Positions 25,855 to 38,618 are shown, numbered from the stretch's first letter. The stretch is DNA of 64,000 bases from Epiperipatus broadwayi (GCA_028023455.1 JAQFVV010012423.1:7296269-7360268); one strand, 5' to 3'. The notes: generated from the sequence alone by a model not told the origin. Translations and numbers: made by a program.

Positions 25855-28330
25855 TTACACAAGAAACCAAAAAGGACCAGTCAAGTCCATGCAAGATTTA
25901 AACAATATACAAAATAGGATGAATTCAGACCCAATTATAATGGGAAACACAAAATTAATTTTAGATTTGAAAGAAAAATACAAAGATACACAAAGGGCAC
26001 TAGCGCAATTTATTGCAATAAAAAGAAGAAAAAATTTTCTTGCCAATGGCCACTGCTGGACAAAAAGCTATATTTAGTGGGCGGTTGGCGTAAGGAAAAA
26101 ACAAATTACACTGGCGTCCCTTTTCATTAATGGGAAATTCTACACAGGCACCTCAATGGTGATGAAATTCATCATCACTTTAAAGAGAAATTATAGAAAG
26201 GTACAGTACAACAAGTAAGGTATGATTACAGCATAAACGGTGACCGACAACATAGGATTACAGAAGCAAAGATTCTCCAAAAGTTAAAATCCATTCCTGA
26301 TAGGACACACCTCAGATCACGTGGTGCCTAAATTAATATTTCTGCACCTTAGTCACTTCACCATCCCAATAATTAAAAACATGATTGATGAACTATCTAA
26401 GGGATACAGGGATATACAAGGCCTTTATCCAATCTCACTGATGCCTTTTGTGAAAAAGCATGGTGTCCCCACAGATATTAATAATTTGAGACCGATCTCG
26501 ACCCATTATTGATTAAGGTTATTGAGAGATTAATCAAAGACCACATACAGGAAGTTATATACAAGCATATATCGTGTTCTCAGTTCGCCAAGAAGGGTTC
26601 CTTGACTGTGGATGTGGTATCCCAACTTAAGCTTACAACTGATTACATCAGAAAGGCTGGGCCAATTGCTGTCCAATTAGATATCTCAGTGGCAGTCAAC
26701 TCAAGTCAGAATAAATACCTTCCTTGAAATCCTAACCAGATACTCAGTCCCTAAGGTGTTATCACAGTCATAGAGAACCTTCTGATGAACAGGGAAATAT
26801 TACTGACACTCGATGGAAAGGTTGCCCTGGATTTAAGCTCTTTCTTTCCATCTCACATGGCTCTCCACTGAGTTCTCTCTTGTTCATCATATACATAAAC
26901 TCTCTTCTTGAAAGTATTGAAACAAATCTTCCAGGACTGTATATTCCTCCCATTAAGAAAATAGTTAAACATCTGTCCTATATGGATGATGTACTAGTGA
27001 TTCTTCCATTCTGAAAAATACATACTAAGACTACGAGAGGTGATAGATAAATACTCAAAATCTTACGGCCTCAAATTTAATCTGAGCAAGTCTGCAGCTT
27101 GAAAGTTGATCTCAGAACAAATGGTTATCTCGAAATTTGTGGCCAAGCTGTAGAAATTCTTCAGCTTCCCAATGCACTTGTCATCAGTCTCAATGAGGAG
27201 CAATATCCAACAATCCCTGCTAAAAGCAACCAAAAAAGATAACTACTTCTTTATCTGGAATATATCTTTCCACTTATGGCAAGGTCACACTTCTAAATAT
27301 GATCGTGTTGACCAAGATAAATTACTATCTTTCTGTGATTAAACCTACCAAATGGTTCATATCGAGGATTGCTTCCCTATGTTCTGGGTTATTCTGGAGA
27401 AAGTGGTAGCAATAAGCTACAGATGGATGCAGCAGCCCAGGGCCATTAATGGAATGGGTCATCATGAGGTATCTACCTTATGGTTCCAAAAGTCTTATAA
27501 TTTTTTCCATAAATTAAAAATGATTATCAAGAGAATGAAGAAATTCCTAAACTCATTATTCCAACGGACCAGCCTCCACCAACACAGAGAAGAAACTGGC
27601 TGGATCTTCAAATAAGTGACCGCACAAAATGGATAACAATTGATAAAGACACATTCTAAAACAAGTTAACATACTGGCAGGCCTTCAATATGAAGTTCAC
27701 TGAATTTAAAAGATCATCTCTCGGATATAGGCCTCTCGAATGATAAATTAATAAAGAAATTCAAAAGATGAGCTTGGAATCCAAATATCTGGATTATCTA
27801 ATAAAAATCAATGTCAATGCATTACCTACCAATGAGTTTTTGGTTAATAAAAGAGGATACTTACGAATTGAATCAATCTGCATGATTTGTAAAAAAGAAG
27901 ATGAAATCATAAACCATTTCAGGTTTGGATGTGTTCAGCTAATGCAGCTCAAAAAAACATGAGTTGTATCAAGGTAGATAAAGCTAAATTATCTAATCTG
28001 AAAGACAGTATCTGAAAGGGATCATACCCAGAAATTAGACTGACACTAATTTTAGATCATTTGATATGGCTTACTAGATATAAGCTAGTGTTTAATCTGA
28101 TATATTTGATCTTATTGCCTTCATGTCCCCAAACAATGGTAGGACGCTTCTAAACGGGGAAAGAGAAGAATAAAAGGCTAAAGTCTGGCAATTCCAAATG
28201 AAGGAAAATAAAACCATATCAAGTAAAATATATCCCAAAGATCTACAGAGCAACTGCGCCAATGGCGAAGAGATAAAGAAACTGATGATTAGAAGATAAC
28301 ATGATCAGCCTGGACAATTAAATTTAAAAC
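25855..28330 (+). pseudogene. R2/R4/NeSL-type LINE, broken RT with C-terminal zinc motif
   Basis: Fragments in changing frames give a non-LTR RT. There is a pre-RT region (NNIQNRMNSDP, KEKYKDTQRALAQFIAIKRR at 25889-26035), then the fingers block VPTDINNLRPIS near 26465-26500. Next comes LIKVIERLIKDHIQEVI with SCSQFAKKGSLTVDVV near 26509-26630 and VQLDIS near 26670. The catalytic YMDD is at 26979-26990. A C-terminal CMICKKEDEIINHFRFGC (CX2CX8HX4C) is at about 27879-27932. YMDD plus a CCHC-like C-terminal motif is typical of the restriction-like-endonuclease LINEs (R2, R4/Dong, NeSL). The endonuclease active site is not identifiable. Multiple stops and frameshifts make it inactive. The exact clade is uncertain. 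Confidence 0.7.
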
Positions 28331-31300
28331 TATATGTTAGAATATCATAACTGCTAATGTAATTATAATAAATTACTTAGAAAAAAAAGGTAAAACTACA
28401 AACATTTTGTTTCTTAGTATAGGCTTATTTTACATTTATCTTATCATTCATTTATTTTATTTTTAATTTTTTTTAAAAAGTGATAGTATATATATCTTTT
28501 TTTTTTTTTACCAAGTTATCACTTATTTTCTTCTAAGAATTTTAAATTGTAATGCATCTCATGATATTAGTATCTATATGTTTATGGCTCATATGTTCTG
28601 TTTTTTAAGGTCAAAAAGTAATTTCCATCTAAGCATTTTTTTGGAATTAATTTTTTTTCTTTTGCTAACAATACCTACTATTCATCCAAACTTTATCTGT
28701 AAATGTATGCACTAACTGGAAAAACAAAAGTCTAGACATCAACATTGGCCTTTGCTAAGTTTATGAAAACCATTATGTGGATTTAATTAAAGCAGGATTG
28801 AAAGATAGTATAGACTTTAATGCATTTTCCTTTCATCAGTTTTATCAGATCATAGCTAATATAAATTATAATAATTAACTCACATTTGTAGGATATAAAT
28901 ATATACAGCTGCTATTTTCATTTATTCATAGTGAAATGAGGAAAACAAAGATAAATACTATATTACATTTGTCAGCATTTTATTAAAAATTGCTTTTTGA
29001 TAATATGCAACATCTTGCAGCAAAAAGTAAAAACATGCAGAACTATGAACATATAAATCAGTCTTCAAAAATTTCTGAAATCATGTTCAATATATTGACT
29101 TTTTTGAGTCTATGGACTTTTTAACTCAGTCTTGGTTGATATAAAATATAATCACATGTATTTATGAGAACCCCCAAATTTGTAGTTAGTTTGAATTTAG
29201 ATTTTTTTTTATCATCTTCCTTTCAGTTCGCACCAATTATCCCCCTTCCCCCACCCCACTACCATCATTTGCATTTATTTGTATATATTATTAATTAAGA
29301 TTGTTAATTATTTTTATTTGTTACACAGTTTAAATGAAAAGTTTAATTCAAATTGCATTTTAATTATTAAGTGCTTGTAAATTTTTTATTGCCTTTGCTA
29401 TCATTCCAAGATGAATCATATATTTGTCTCCAGATTCATATCTAGTCCACTGATTTGTTTTGAATAAAATAAAATCATTTTTTTTTCCTTTGGTAATTTA
29501 TATACATTTTGCTGTCTGACAAATATTGGATTCTTATTCAGTGAATTATTTTTGATTTGGTTCATCTCCATTTAATTTCTTGATGCATCCAAGCAATAAT
29601 GCATAGCAACTAATTCAAGTAATTTTATTGGCATGGCCTGAATCATTAAATCTACTTAAGTATCATCTTACTAGAGAAGGCTTTAGATAAGAATTAATCT
29701 TGAGGTAGTCATGGAAATAATTTAAAGTGTTTTCATGGAGGAGTGTGTGTATGTAAAATTAAACTAATTTAAATATTGTACTAAATACCCCCCCCCCCCC
29801 CATTCTCAATTACCCAACCATATTTTACAAGTAATCAGTTAATTTTAATTAGCAAATACAGTATAGCAAAAGAAAAAAATTAAATACTATAGGTACTTAA
29901 AAATAATTTAACTGATCAGAATAAGAAAATTGCTGAAAATATAAATTAAAAGGTTTGTTCATATGGATGAAATTTAATAAGAATATTGCTATAAGTGATT
30001 CAAAATCTATTGATATATTTTAAAGTTTAAATGTGTGACCATTCATTGCCCCTCCCCCACCTTTTCATCTTTGCTGTGTTTCCACTAAAGATTTATATGA
30101 GTAAAAATATATTGCATTTTGTAAAAAATATATTCTCTTAATATTTTAAACATAATGGCCAGAATGCTTTATCTGAATTATTCCTGAAGACTAAGACATT
30201 ACAAATTTTCTACAACACTATCCTTAAAACAAATAAACAAATAAAGATTTCAATATAATTAATTGTCTTTAAACAGATTTGTAATGAATAATCTTTTTAG
30301 TTTAAATGGCTACAAATGTTTAGAAATATAACTTGTACTCAGCATAACACTAAGAAAGAATTAAAAAGGCTGTTTCTTGATCACTTGGCTCTGTTGAGTA
30401 AAATGTTTTTGTATTGATTTCAAACTGACTGAAGTAGACTGGGGGGAGGGTACTACAATCATCTGAGATGACTTTCATGCTCTATTATTTTGTTGCTTGA
30501 ATATTATTTGATGTCAGAAAGCTAACTATAATTAAAGAAATAAGTATACTTTTACTCAAATTGGTGATAGGTTTTTATATGTGGATTTGCCATAGTGATC
30601 ATCAATTTGTAATTATGATTTACAATTCATTATTCACTATTATAATCTTTAAAAAAAGTTTCAATTTTTTTTTAAAAAAAAACTACTGTTACTTTGTAAG
30701 ATTGATGATGTAATAGGATAGTGATTTCATTAAAACCACATTATCTGAAATAAAATGACAACATTTATAATAAAATGTATAGTCATTAGTACAATATACA
30801 AATGTTTTAATTATAGAATTAAAATAATATTAATATACTTTATCTAATTTTCATCCAACGTCTTTACAATACAATCAATGCTTTCACTTATGATTTATCC
30901 AAAATAAAAAAGATTTTTATCATTAATGAGTATAAAAACAAAAAAATTCCTGTTTTATTCAGTACAGTAAGTAATCAAAAACATACTTTGATCATAGTGT
31001 ATTAATAATAAACTTCAAAATTTATATATTAGCTAAAATATATTCAATCAATTTTATAGATTAATTTTTATGAATGTTATTTTGTCTATAACAAAAGTTG
31101 TTTTGAGAAAAAAAAATGATTTTATGTATTATGTAGCTAATAATCAAATTTATATGATCAAAAGTTTATTTTGATGTTTATTATATGATCAAAAGTTATT
31201 AAACGTAAATTCAAAATATCATTTATTTGTTTAATTTTAAGTCACTAATATTTTATTTGTTTCTGATATATTCAATATAATAGCTCTTTTATTATAAACA

Positions 31301-33100
31301 AAAAAATACTGCATCAGCAAAAAAAGAAAAAGATTTAATCATTTATATGTAATTTTTATTTAATTTAGACTGCATTTATGTAAAATAAATAAATTGTGAC
31401 TTGTTGCTTTAAAAAAAATTCAAAGTTTTATTAGTTAGAAATTACAAAAGTAAAAAACTTGGATAATAGAATATGAAATGCACTAAAAATAAATTTTTAA
31501 ATATGCATTGTGGTCTGTTAATTTTTTTTCTCTACATGTTTATTTTAATTTTATAAATCATGAATAAGGTAATATTCTCTGGCTACATAAGAAGCAAAAT
31601 AGCAGACTGTCAATGAGAAAAATTATACTTTAAAAAATATATATATATGTGGCTACTGAAATATTTTTATATACTATACTTACCCATAGGTTAATACTTA
31701 TTTAAAAATAATAATATGCTTATTAAAATGTTTACACGTTTATTAACACTTTTTTCAATTTAAGCTTTATTTTTTTGATTGCATTTTTATACATTTGAAT
31801 ATTTTTTTAATCATTGTAATTGCTTATGTTTTTAGGTGAGATTTTGAGTTATGAGGCATTTTGGGATACCAATTGAGCTCACTGTATGAAATAAAAGATG
31901 TACTTTAGAGAGTCGACTCTTGTATCAATAATAACTCTCCTTGGAACATTTTTTATCTGTTAATTAAAAGTCTATTGTTTCCTATATGTACTGATATTCA
32001 AATAAAACACTTGTAAAAAAGAGTGTATTACATTAAATATGAAATTAGCAATATAACTAAAAGCTTTAATAAGAAATAGAAGAAAAACAGGCAAAAGTAT
32101 ACAATTTTGTTCCTTCATTCTATTTTACTGCTTTTATATATATATTGTCCAAAAGTTCATGAAACTCTTCCAATAATGAAGGTTGCTTTATATTATAATA
32201 ATGTTTTTTTTTTAATTTAGCATATTGACATTCTTCCACTGGGCCCAAAATTCCTTGGGCTTTCTTTACTAATTTAATAACTATATATATATCCATTTAT
32301 AGACTCTCAGATCATGATATTGAGACAAATATACTATCTCCTATGTCACAAATGTCTTATAAAATTATTGATTGACAAATACTTAAATTTGTTGAAAATA
32401 TCAATAGGAAATGTAAATTTTTCTTAAACTACTTCACTACTTAAATAGTTCTTTTGTGAAATGTCTCAGTATTAAAACAAACGCACTGAATTATATATTT
32501 ATTAAAAAGAAAGCATTATAATATATTTATATCTTAATTATGTCATTAGAATAGTCTTAATAATTTGTTATGAATATTAATGTAGTAAAACTCCAGTTAT
32601 CACATCATTTGATCCGTGAATACCAAAATACATGAATAGTAGCAAACACCATGTTTTTAACACATGCATGTATATATAAAGCAAATGGATTTCATATGAA
32701 TATATGGTTCAGTTCCATATATTTTGTGAGACAATTTAATATTTATATTCGTTAAGACATCAGTAAAAATAATTAGCAAAATTATTAATAGAATATTGTA
32801 ATGTCAATTATAATAAATTGAAAGAAAGCGGATATACTGGACTATATACAAATACAGGAGTATTTATGTATGTGAATGTATTAGCTCAATTATTTTGAAA
32901 AAAAAAAATACTATCCTTCAATTTCTTATGATGAAAATTGATAATGATGATGAGATGTAAAAGATTTAATGCTTAAAGTAATATTAAATTTATAAATTTT
33001 AAATATTCTTGCCTATGAATATAGCTGTCATGTTGTATAAATAAGTACGCATGTAGTCTTTAATTTTTGTATTTTTTAATATTTTTATTTGAACTGTGGA
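28331..33100. other. AT-rich non-coding DNA; C14 tract
   Basis: No gene recognised. It includes a run of 14 C at 29788-29801, a T10A10-type tract near 30665-30684, and small direct repeats such as TATATGATCAAAAGTT near 31153 and 31180. Confidence 0.5.
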
Positions 33101-33117
33101 CAACAAGTTTTGAGGTA

Positions 33118-33154
33118 TTAGAACAGGCAAAACTCTCCATACAGTGATCATGTG
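33118..33154 (+). mobile_element. 37-bp micro-insertion with 13-bp target duplication
   Basis: AAGTTTTGAGGTA occurs at 33105-33117 and again at 33155-33167, exactly flanking 37 bp. The insert contains AACAGGCAAAACTCTCCATA, the terminal sequence of the hammerhead-core family at 35862, followed by GATCATGTG. It appears to be a tiny fragment mobilised on its own. Confidence 0.75.
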
Positions 33155-33340
33155 AAGTTTTGAGGTAGTAAATATTAGTGTTATTGTAGCTTATTATTTA
33201 GTGCTTGTTTAACATAAAGACTACAGCAGTATGTGATACTGTTTCTAAGAAAAGTATTACTTTATGATAAAATTAAGATTCCAAAATTTACAATAAGTAT
33301 TATAATAAATAGTCTATTATTTATATAGTGTAGACTACAT

Positions 33341-33778
33341 TATCATCATCAATGATTATCAATCCACTGCAGGATGAAGGTCTCTCCAGGTTCAATCCAT
33401 CTTCTCTGATCTTTAGCTTCTTTTCTTCACATCATCCCTGCACACTTTCTTATTTCATCCATCCATCTCACATGTGGTCTCTTTCTGGGTCATTTACAAT
33501 CTCTTGGAATCCAGTTTAAGATTTCAGTTGTCCATCTATTATCATCTTCTAGCAATATGTCCAGCCAACTCCACTTCAGTCTTTTAATTTTTTCAATGAC
33601 ATCAGTAACACTTGTTTGTTCTCTTACCCATATATTGTATTTTCGATCTCTTCTTGTTACTCCCAACATGCATCTCTCCATACTTCTTTGAGTGGTCTGA
33701 AGTTTGTATTGCTCTTCTATTAAGTGTCCAAGTATCAGATCCATAAGTAGGAATTGGTAAAGCATATTTATTAAAAGC
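33341..33778 (-). mobile_element. 5'-truncated RTE LINE insertion with 9-bp target duplication
   Basis: AGACTACAT flanks the insert at 33332-33340 and 33779-33787; the uninterrupted second repeat unit shows the empty site near 34187. The minus strand reads the RTE C-terminus: LQTTQRSMERCMLGVTRRD, VTDVIEKIKRLKWSW, DDNRWTTEILNWIPRDC. It then reads the 3' terminus with a GAT/TGA-repeat tail (33341-33354). Truncation at the 5' end and a tail at the 3' end are as expected for target-primed reverse transcription. A stop follows RDCK, so it is inactive. Confidence 0.92.
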
Positions 33779-34060
33779 AGACTACATATGTAATATTATA
33801 AAGAAGGAACAAACCTCCGGTCTGGTGTTTTTAAAAATTTATATGCACTCATCCGTGAGCTTCATTTTGAAAAGCATAAGTGTATGCTTACTCTTAGAGC
33901 TTATTTTTATGTAAGTCAATCTTTGCTCACTGTGCTGAAATCAGGGCTTTAATCTATTGTGTGCCTGAATTATAAATTGTTAATTGAATTATACAAATTT
34001 ATTCATTCTATAGCAGAAAAGAGATAGAATCTTATTTTTAACTACTTACGATTAGAAATA

Positions 34061-34120
34061 TCACATCATCATCATTTTATAGTGGCACTACTATATGGAG
34101 AGTTTTGCATGTTTTAATAG
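34061..34120 (-). mobile_element. 60-bp micro-insertion with 12-bp target duplication
   Basis: CGATTAGAAATA occurs at 34049-34060 and 34121-34132 around 60 bp; the second repeat unit has this sequence once. On the minus strand the insert reads AACATGCAAAACTCTCCATA, then TAGTAGTGCCACTATAAA, and ends ATGATGATGATGTGA. Its head is the terminal sequence of the hammerhead-core family and its tail resembles the RTE 3' tail. Confidence 0.8.
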
Positions 34121-34457
34121 CGATTAGAAATACATAATAAAATTTGAATTTACTGTAATAAATAGTCTATTATTTATATAGTACAGACTACATATGTAAC
34201 ATTATAAAGAAGGAATCAACCTCTGATTATGCACTTGCCTGTGAGCATCAGTTTGAAAAGAGCTTATCTTTTATAAACCAACCTTTGCTCACTATGCTGA
34301 AATCAGGACTTTAATCTATTGTGAGCCTGAATTATAAATTGTTAATTGAATTGTACAAACTTATTCATTCTGTAGCAGAAGAGAGATAAAATCTCATTTT
34401 TAACCATCTGTGATTAGAAATACCTAATAAATTTTGAATTTACTTTAATAAATAGTC

Positions 34458-35848
34458 TAAGTATAACCATAGATTGCAAAAAATGGAGAAATAAAATTAC
34501 TTTCATTTATACAGCTTCTAAATGGGATCAGTTAGTTGGTGGTCTTCTTTTAATAAAACTATGGTCAATTATTATAATGAAATAAATTTTATTTTATTTA
34601 TTATAAGCATTATTTTTAAAATATATATTTGCATAAAAAAATAGAAAAATTTTAAAAAGACCACAAAAAAAAAAAAAGAAATAAAATTACTTCCATGTAG
34701 AATACAATCAATACGCTAAATCAAAATAGTAGCATAAAACTTACACTATGCGAGAAAAATTCAAACCCTTTTTTTAAATTAAAAAATACAGATGCACCTA
34801 GAAAAGTCTTGGGATGGATACCTGTTCAATTTATACAATTCTATGAAATTAAAGCATATGAAAATTTCCAGCAATGTCATATACTGTAAAATAAGTAAAA
34901 GTGATATTTCTAAAAAAAACTTTAATATGAAAGTGATGCAAATGATAAAATAAAAATAGACAAATGGTTTATTGAATCCTAGGAAGTTTGAACATTAGAA
35001 GTGATAGAGATGGAATCTTAAGCTTCAGTGGCCCCATTTTACCATTGTTAAACTATACAGGACATGCAAATGTAATAGATTGTGTGAAAGTTAAATAGGA
35101 AGTTATAAAACAATTTCTTGTTTTAAATATTAGAATAAGTTGATTAATTTCATAGTGGAAGTAGCAACAAAAATTCCAGAATGAGAATTGCAATGGTTAT
35201 CAGATTTTTGAGATAATAGATTGTCTTGCCATTGAAATTACAATTGTGGCTATTAAATGTTATGCTTGAAGAGAAACAGGAATAAGAAAACATTAGAAGA
35301 TATATATATATATGGATGAAATTTCTATTACAAGGATGTAAGAGAAATTTAGAAGAATTGAAAGCATTTGTGGAAAAAAAATATTGAGGAAATTAAGAAT
35401 CTTAAAAGAATTTGGTTTTGGTTTAGATTCTGATCCAAACCAAAATGGCAGAAAGTGATGCACTGATATACTTTTAATAAAATAGTTTTGTTAATATATT
35501 TTAAATATATATATTGAGTTTTTTTCTCCCTCGAACAGGTTCGTGGAAATGAGGATGTAAAATAATAATGACCAAATAATAATATTGACTTGTCATTCAA
35601 GACGGTTTGTTCTAACCTCTCAATATTTAAACATATATATATAAGATGCATATTGCAATAATTTTAAACTGTAAATATCAATTAGTATATTTTTAATTAA
35701 CATGCATCATCACTGTGTTAAATTTGCATCATGAAATGCTGGATCTGTTGCCTTGAAGAATGCAGGAATTATTAAGGATGTATTGTGAATGCAAATGAAA
35801 GATGAAAAGAATAAGAAGAAAAAAGGGATGGGTGATATTGTAGAAAAG
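34458..35848. other. AT-rich non-coding DNA
   Basis: No gene recognised. The ORF at 35349-35651 (minus) is low complexity with no family resemblance. Confidence 0.5.
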
Positions 35849-35861
35849 AATAGGTATGAAT

Positions 35862-36103
35862 TAAAACAGGCAAAACTCTCCATACAGTAGTGCCACTCAG
35901 TGCCAACCAGAGTAATCAATGGATGCCAGAAGGCTTGTGCATAAAATCCCTATCTAATGCCTACTCATCCAATATCCCCAGACTAGTTTCTGACTTGTGG
36001 CCTTCGTCAGTGAGGAGCTTTGGCACTGAGTGGCTCTACTGTATGGAGAGTTTTGCCTGTTTTAATAACAGTAATGTGCTAGCATAAGAAATACTGATCA
36101 TAT
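35862..36103 (-). mobile_element. Hammerhead-core element, subfamily 2, 242 bp with 13-bp target duplication
   Basis: AATAGGTATGAAT flanks the insert at 35849-35861 and 36104-36116. The element begins AAAACAGGCAAAACTCTCC and near its other end carries the inverted match GGAGAGTTTTGCCTGTTTT (terminal inverted repeat of about 36 bp, with mismatches). On the minus strand a core CTGACGA-13 nt-GAAAC lies at 35986-36010, with the same 25-nt spacing as in the 22-kb array. It is followed by the same GGGGATA and, later, TAGATAGGGATTTTA. It has no ORF. The pattern of inverted ends, hammerhead core and 13-bp duplication resembles a Penelope pseudo-LTR or a retrozyme-like derivative. Confidence 0.65.
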
Positions 36104-36533
36104 AATAGGTATGAATGTTTATAAGATTTGTCTTTTAACAGATAATTAATTCTGAATACTATTCTAATTGCCAAAATAGGTTTTTTAAAGTTTTGATGTA
36201 TTGCATCTCTTTCTCCATTGTATCACTACAGTTTTTCAAAAGAGAAATTATAACAATAATGCTAAAAATAAAATAAAGGAAACCATGGATTCTATGCTCA
36301 TATAAGTATTTTCTTCTTCATTAATGAAAACCATATCATATTACATTTGCATTTTTTGTCATTACAGTCAATGCATTAACACTTGATTGACATTACTCCA
36401 GGTAACTAGATATCTATTTATTAACAATAGAAGGCTGGCTGGGTTTGCTATGAGTTGAATATCTCACAAAAAATGTTAAAACTGCTTTAAAATCTTGAAT
36501 TTTAAATATAAAATGAAAAATGCTATTATATAA
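35887..36533 (+). repeat. Segmental direct repeat, copy 1
   Basis: This interval is repeated at 39174-39837 with high identity. It covers most of the hammerhead-core element and about 430 bp of unique flank (TGATGTATTGCATCTCTTTC, GGAAACCATGGAYTCTATGC, AGAAGGCTGGCTGGGTTTGC). Because both target duplications of the element are present only here, this looks like the source copy. Confidence 0.85.
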
Positions 36534-37086
36534 AACTTTCGGTCTAAACCGCCATATTGAATTTTTTAAAATAATGACCTGAGACACAATTTTCACAATA
36601 ACTTCAGTTTTAATTATGTTAGAGCAAAAAAATTACATTAATAGAAACTAGAAAAACTAAGGCAAACAATAAGCATAAGATAAATAGTGATAATTATATA
36701 AAAAATAAGGAAAAAAAGAAATCTTCTCATCCGAAATAATTATTAATTTATTGTTTGTTCATAATTTGGAAATTAACATTAACTAAAATTCAAATTTCAT
36801 CTTCAGTGATAATTTCTTTGTATTCCTCAAAAAATTATCTTTCTAAACATGTATAACATGTCTTACCTGAGATAATACAAGAGTTGGATATGAATTCATT
36901 TTTATCTTGTACCCCAACAGTTCCAAATGTCAAAGGCATTTATAAAGAAAAAGATTCATCCTAATAAAAGATACAAAAGAAATCATCATAGCAATTGGCT
37001 TCTTGTCTATCTAAAACTAGAAATCTTAGACTACTGTCTATATCACTGATAAAATGAGTTTCATCTCATTTTATATTTTTTTGTGT
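36534..37086. other. AT-rich non-coding DNA
   Basis: No gene or structured feature recognised. Confidence 0.5.
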
Positions 37087-37188
37087 ACATCAGTGATGTT
37101 TATATTCTTTATGGACACCAGTGATGTTTATAGTCTTTATGCACACAAATGATGTTTATATTCTTTATGCACACAAGTGGTGTTATCT
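37087..37188. repeat. 28-bp minisatellite, ~3.6 copies
   Basis: Unit ACACMAGTGATGTTTATATT plus CTTTATGC starts at 37087, 37115, 37143 and 37171, with few differences between copies. Confidence 0.85.
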
Positions 37189-37435
37189 TGTTATATTTAT
37201 TGTATCGCATAGACATAATTTATTTGCATATAGTCCATTTGTTAGCTATAGACTTGAAAATAATGTTATGAAACATACAGCAAAAACAGAGTGACTCCAA
37301 AGCATGAACAAGAAAAAACAAACATAAACAAGAATCAGAATTTGATTATATGCCTGCGTATGCAATCTTTCTATACATTTTATTATTAGTTTTATAACTC
37401 ATTACTTGTAAATACAAACATATTATATAAACATA

Positions 37436-38616
37436 CACCTGGGTCTCTTTTTATGCGGACTTATTTAACACGATTTTGAAGTTACGCGATTCATGTGTTT
37501 CACCGGAAGTCGAACTCCGATAATGCAATATTACTTTAAATAATAAATTTTGCGCACTTACGTTATATTGAAAGTAATAGCACATTATTGGAATTTGACT
37601 TTCATCTTAGTAATTTCATTATTTTCAGTGCTTTATAATAGTAAGATTTTATGCAATAATGAAATTAAAATCATGATTTCCACATTTTATATATACACAC
37701 ATTAAATTTTACAAGATTATAATGTAAATTTGTTCAAACATTGTGCGTGTTAATTTTGCATTTTAAATCACATTCTGTTTTTGCTTTTTAAAAAAGAATG
37801 TAATCAATTATTAATCATTTAGTGTCCGCAAGTTTATTTTTAAAAGGTGAGTAATAGCAGTGGGCACAATTAAATTTGACAATTAAAAATTAAAATCTGA
37901 TTTTTAATTGTAATTAACAATTTAAAAATTACTTACGGCGACTTGAAATTAATGTGATGTAAAATGAAATTTGATTTTTAAACGGAATTGAAAATTAAAA
38001 AATTAAAGACAAAAATAAGAATTTAATTTTTAGTTGTTTTAATTAAATTTTTCCCAGTAGTGGTGAATAAATGTCTTTTTATTATCATAAGTCTAAGTTC
38101 ATAAACAATTAATAAAATCATCGTCTCAAAGATTAATTACTAATTACGTTGTCAACAGTAAACCATTAACACAATGTGAGAGTGAACTTGGTGCTAGTTG
38201 TATTTCCTCTTGTGAAGAATCTATTTTTTAGCAAGTTGCAAACGAAACTGTTTATCAGCAAATGACGATAATAATTAAAACGTGTATAAAAAAAATGTAA
38301 ATTACTGTACTGTAAATTATGCATAAAAATATATTATTTTGAATAAAATTAAATATTATAGTTAAAAAAAGTTTGTCTTGTATCAATTTTTTTCAAATTT
38401 GAAATTTTTTATTAGTCATATTTTATTTCCTTATTTTTTTTTTTTTTGCGTGAATTTTAAAGTAAATTTTATGTTGGTGCTTTGCTTTTACGCGAGTTTT
38501 AAAAAATCACAGTCCGTATCCCCCTTTTTCAAGGTAAGTTACATCTATTTTTGCGTGATTTCGTTTGCGCGTGTTTTCTGAGGAACCTATCTATCGCGTA
38601 AAACGAGACCCAGGTG
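37436..38616. mobile_element. Pogo/Tigger-like non-autonomous DNA transposon
   Basis: Terminal inverted repeats CACCTGGGTCTC at 37436 and GAGACCCAGGTG ending at 38616 are flanked on both sides by TA (37434-37435, 38617-38618). The ends continue with TTTTATGCGGAC and CGCGTAAAACG. The TTTTACGCG-like ends, TA target and 1.18-kb size resemble Tigger/pogo-type elements. It holds no transposase ORF; the ORF at 38378-38581 is low complexity. CpG is locally frequent near both ends, unlike the surroundings. Confidence 0.7.
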
Positions 38617-38618
38617 TA

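Larger units (their letters stand above)
33304..34457. repeat. Direct tandem duplication (~300-bp unit), copy 1 interrupted twice
   Basis: Both units begin AATAAATAGTCTATTATTTA (33304 and 34158) and run through blocks such as TTTGCTCACTRTGCTGAAATC and GAATTATAAATTGTTAATTG. The second unit (34158-34457) is uninterrupted. The first contains the RTE insertion at 33341-33778 and the 60-bp insertion at 34061-34120. No coding function is seen. Confidence 0.85.
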
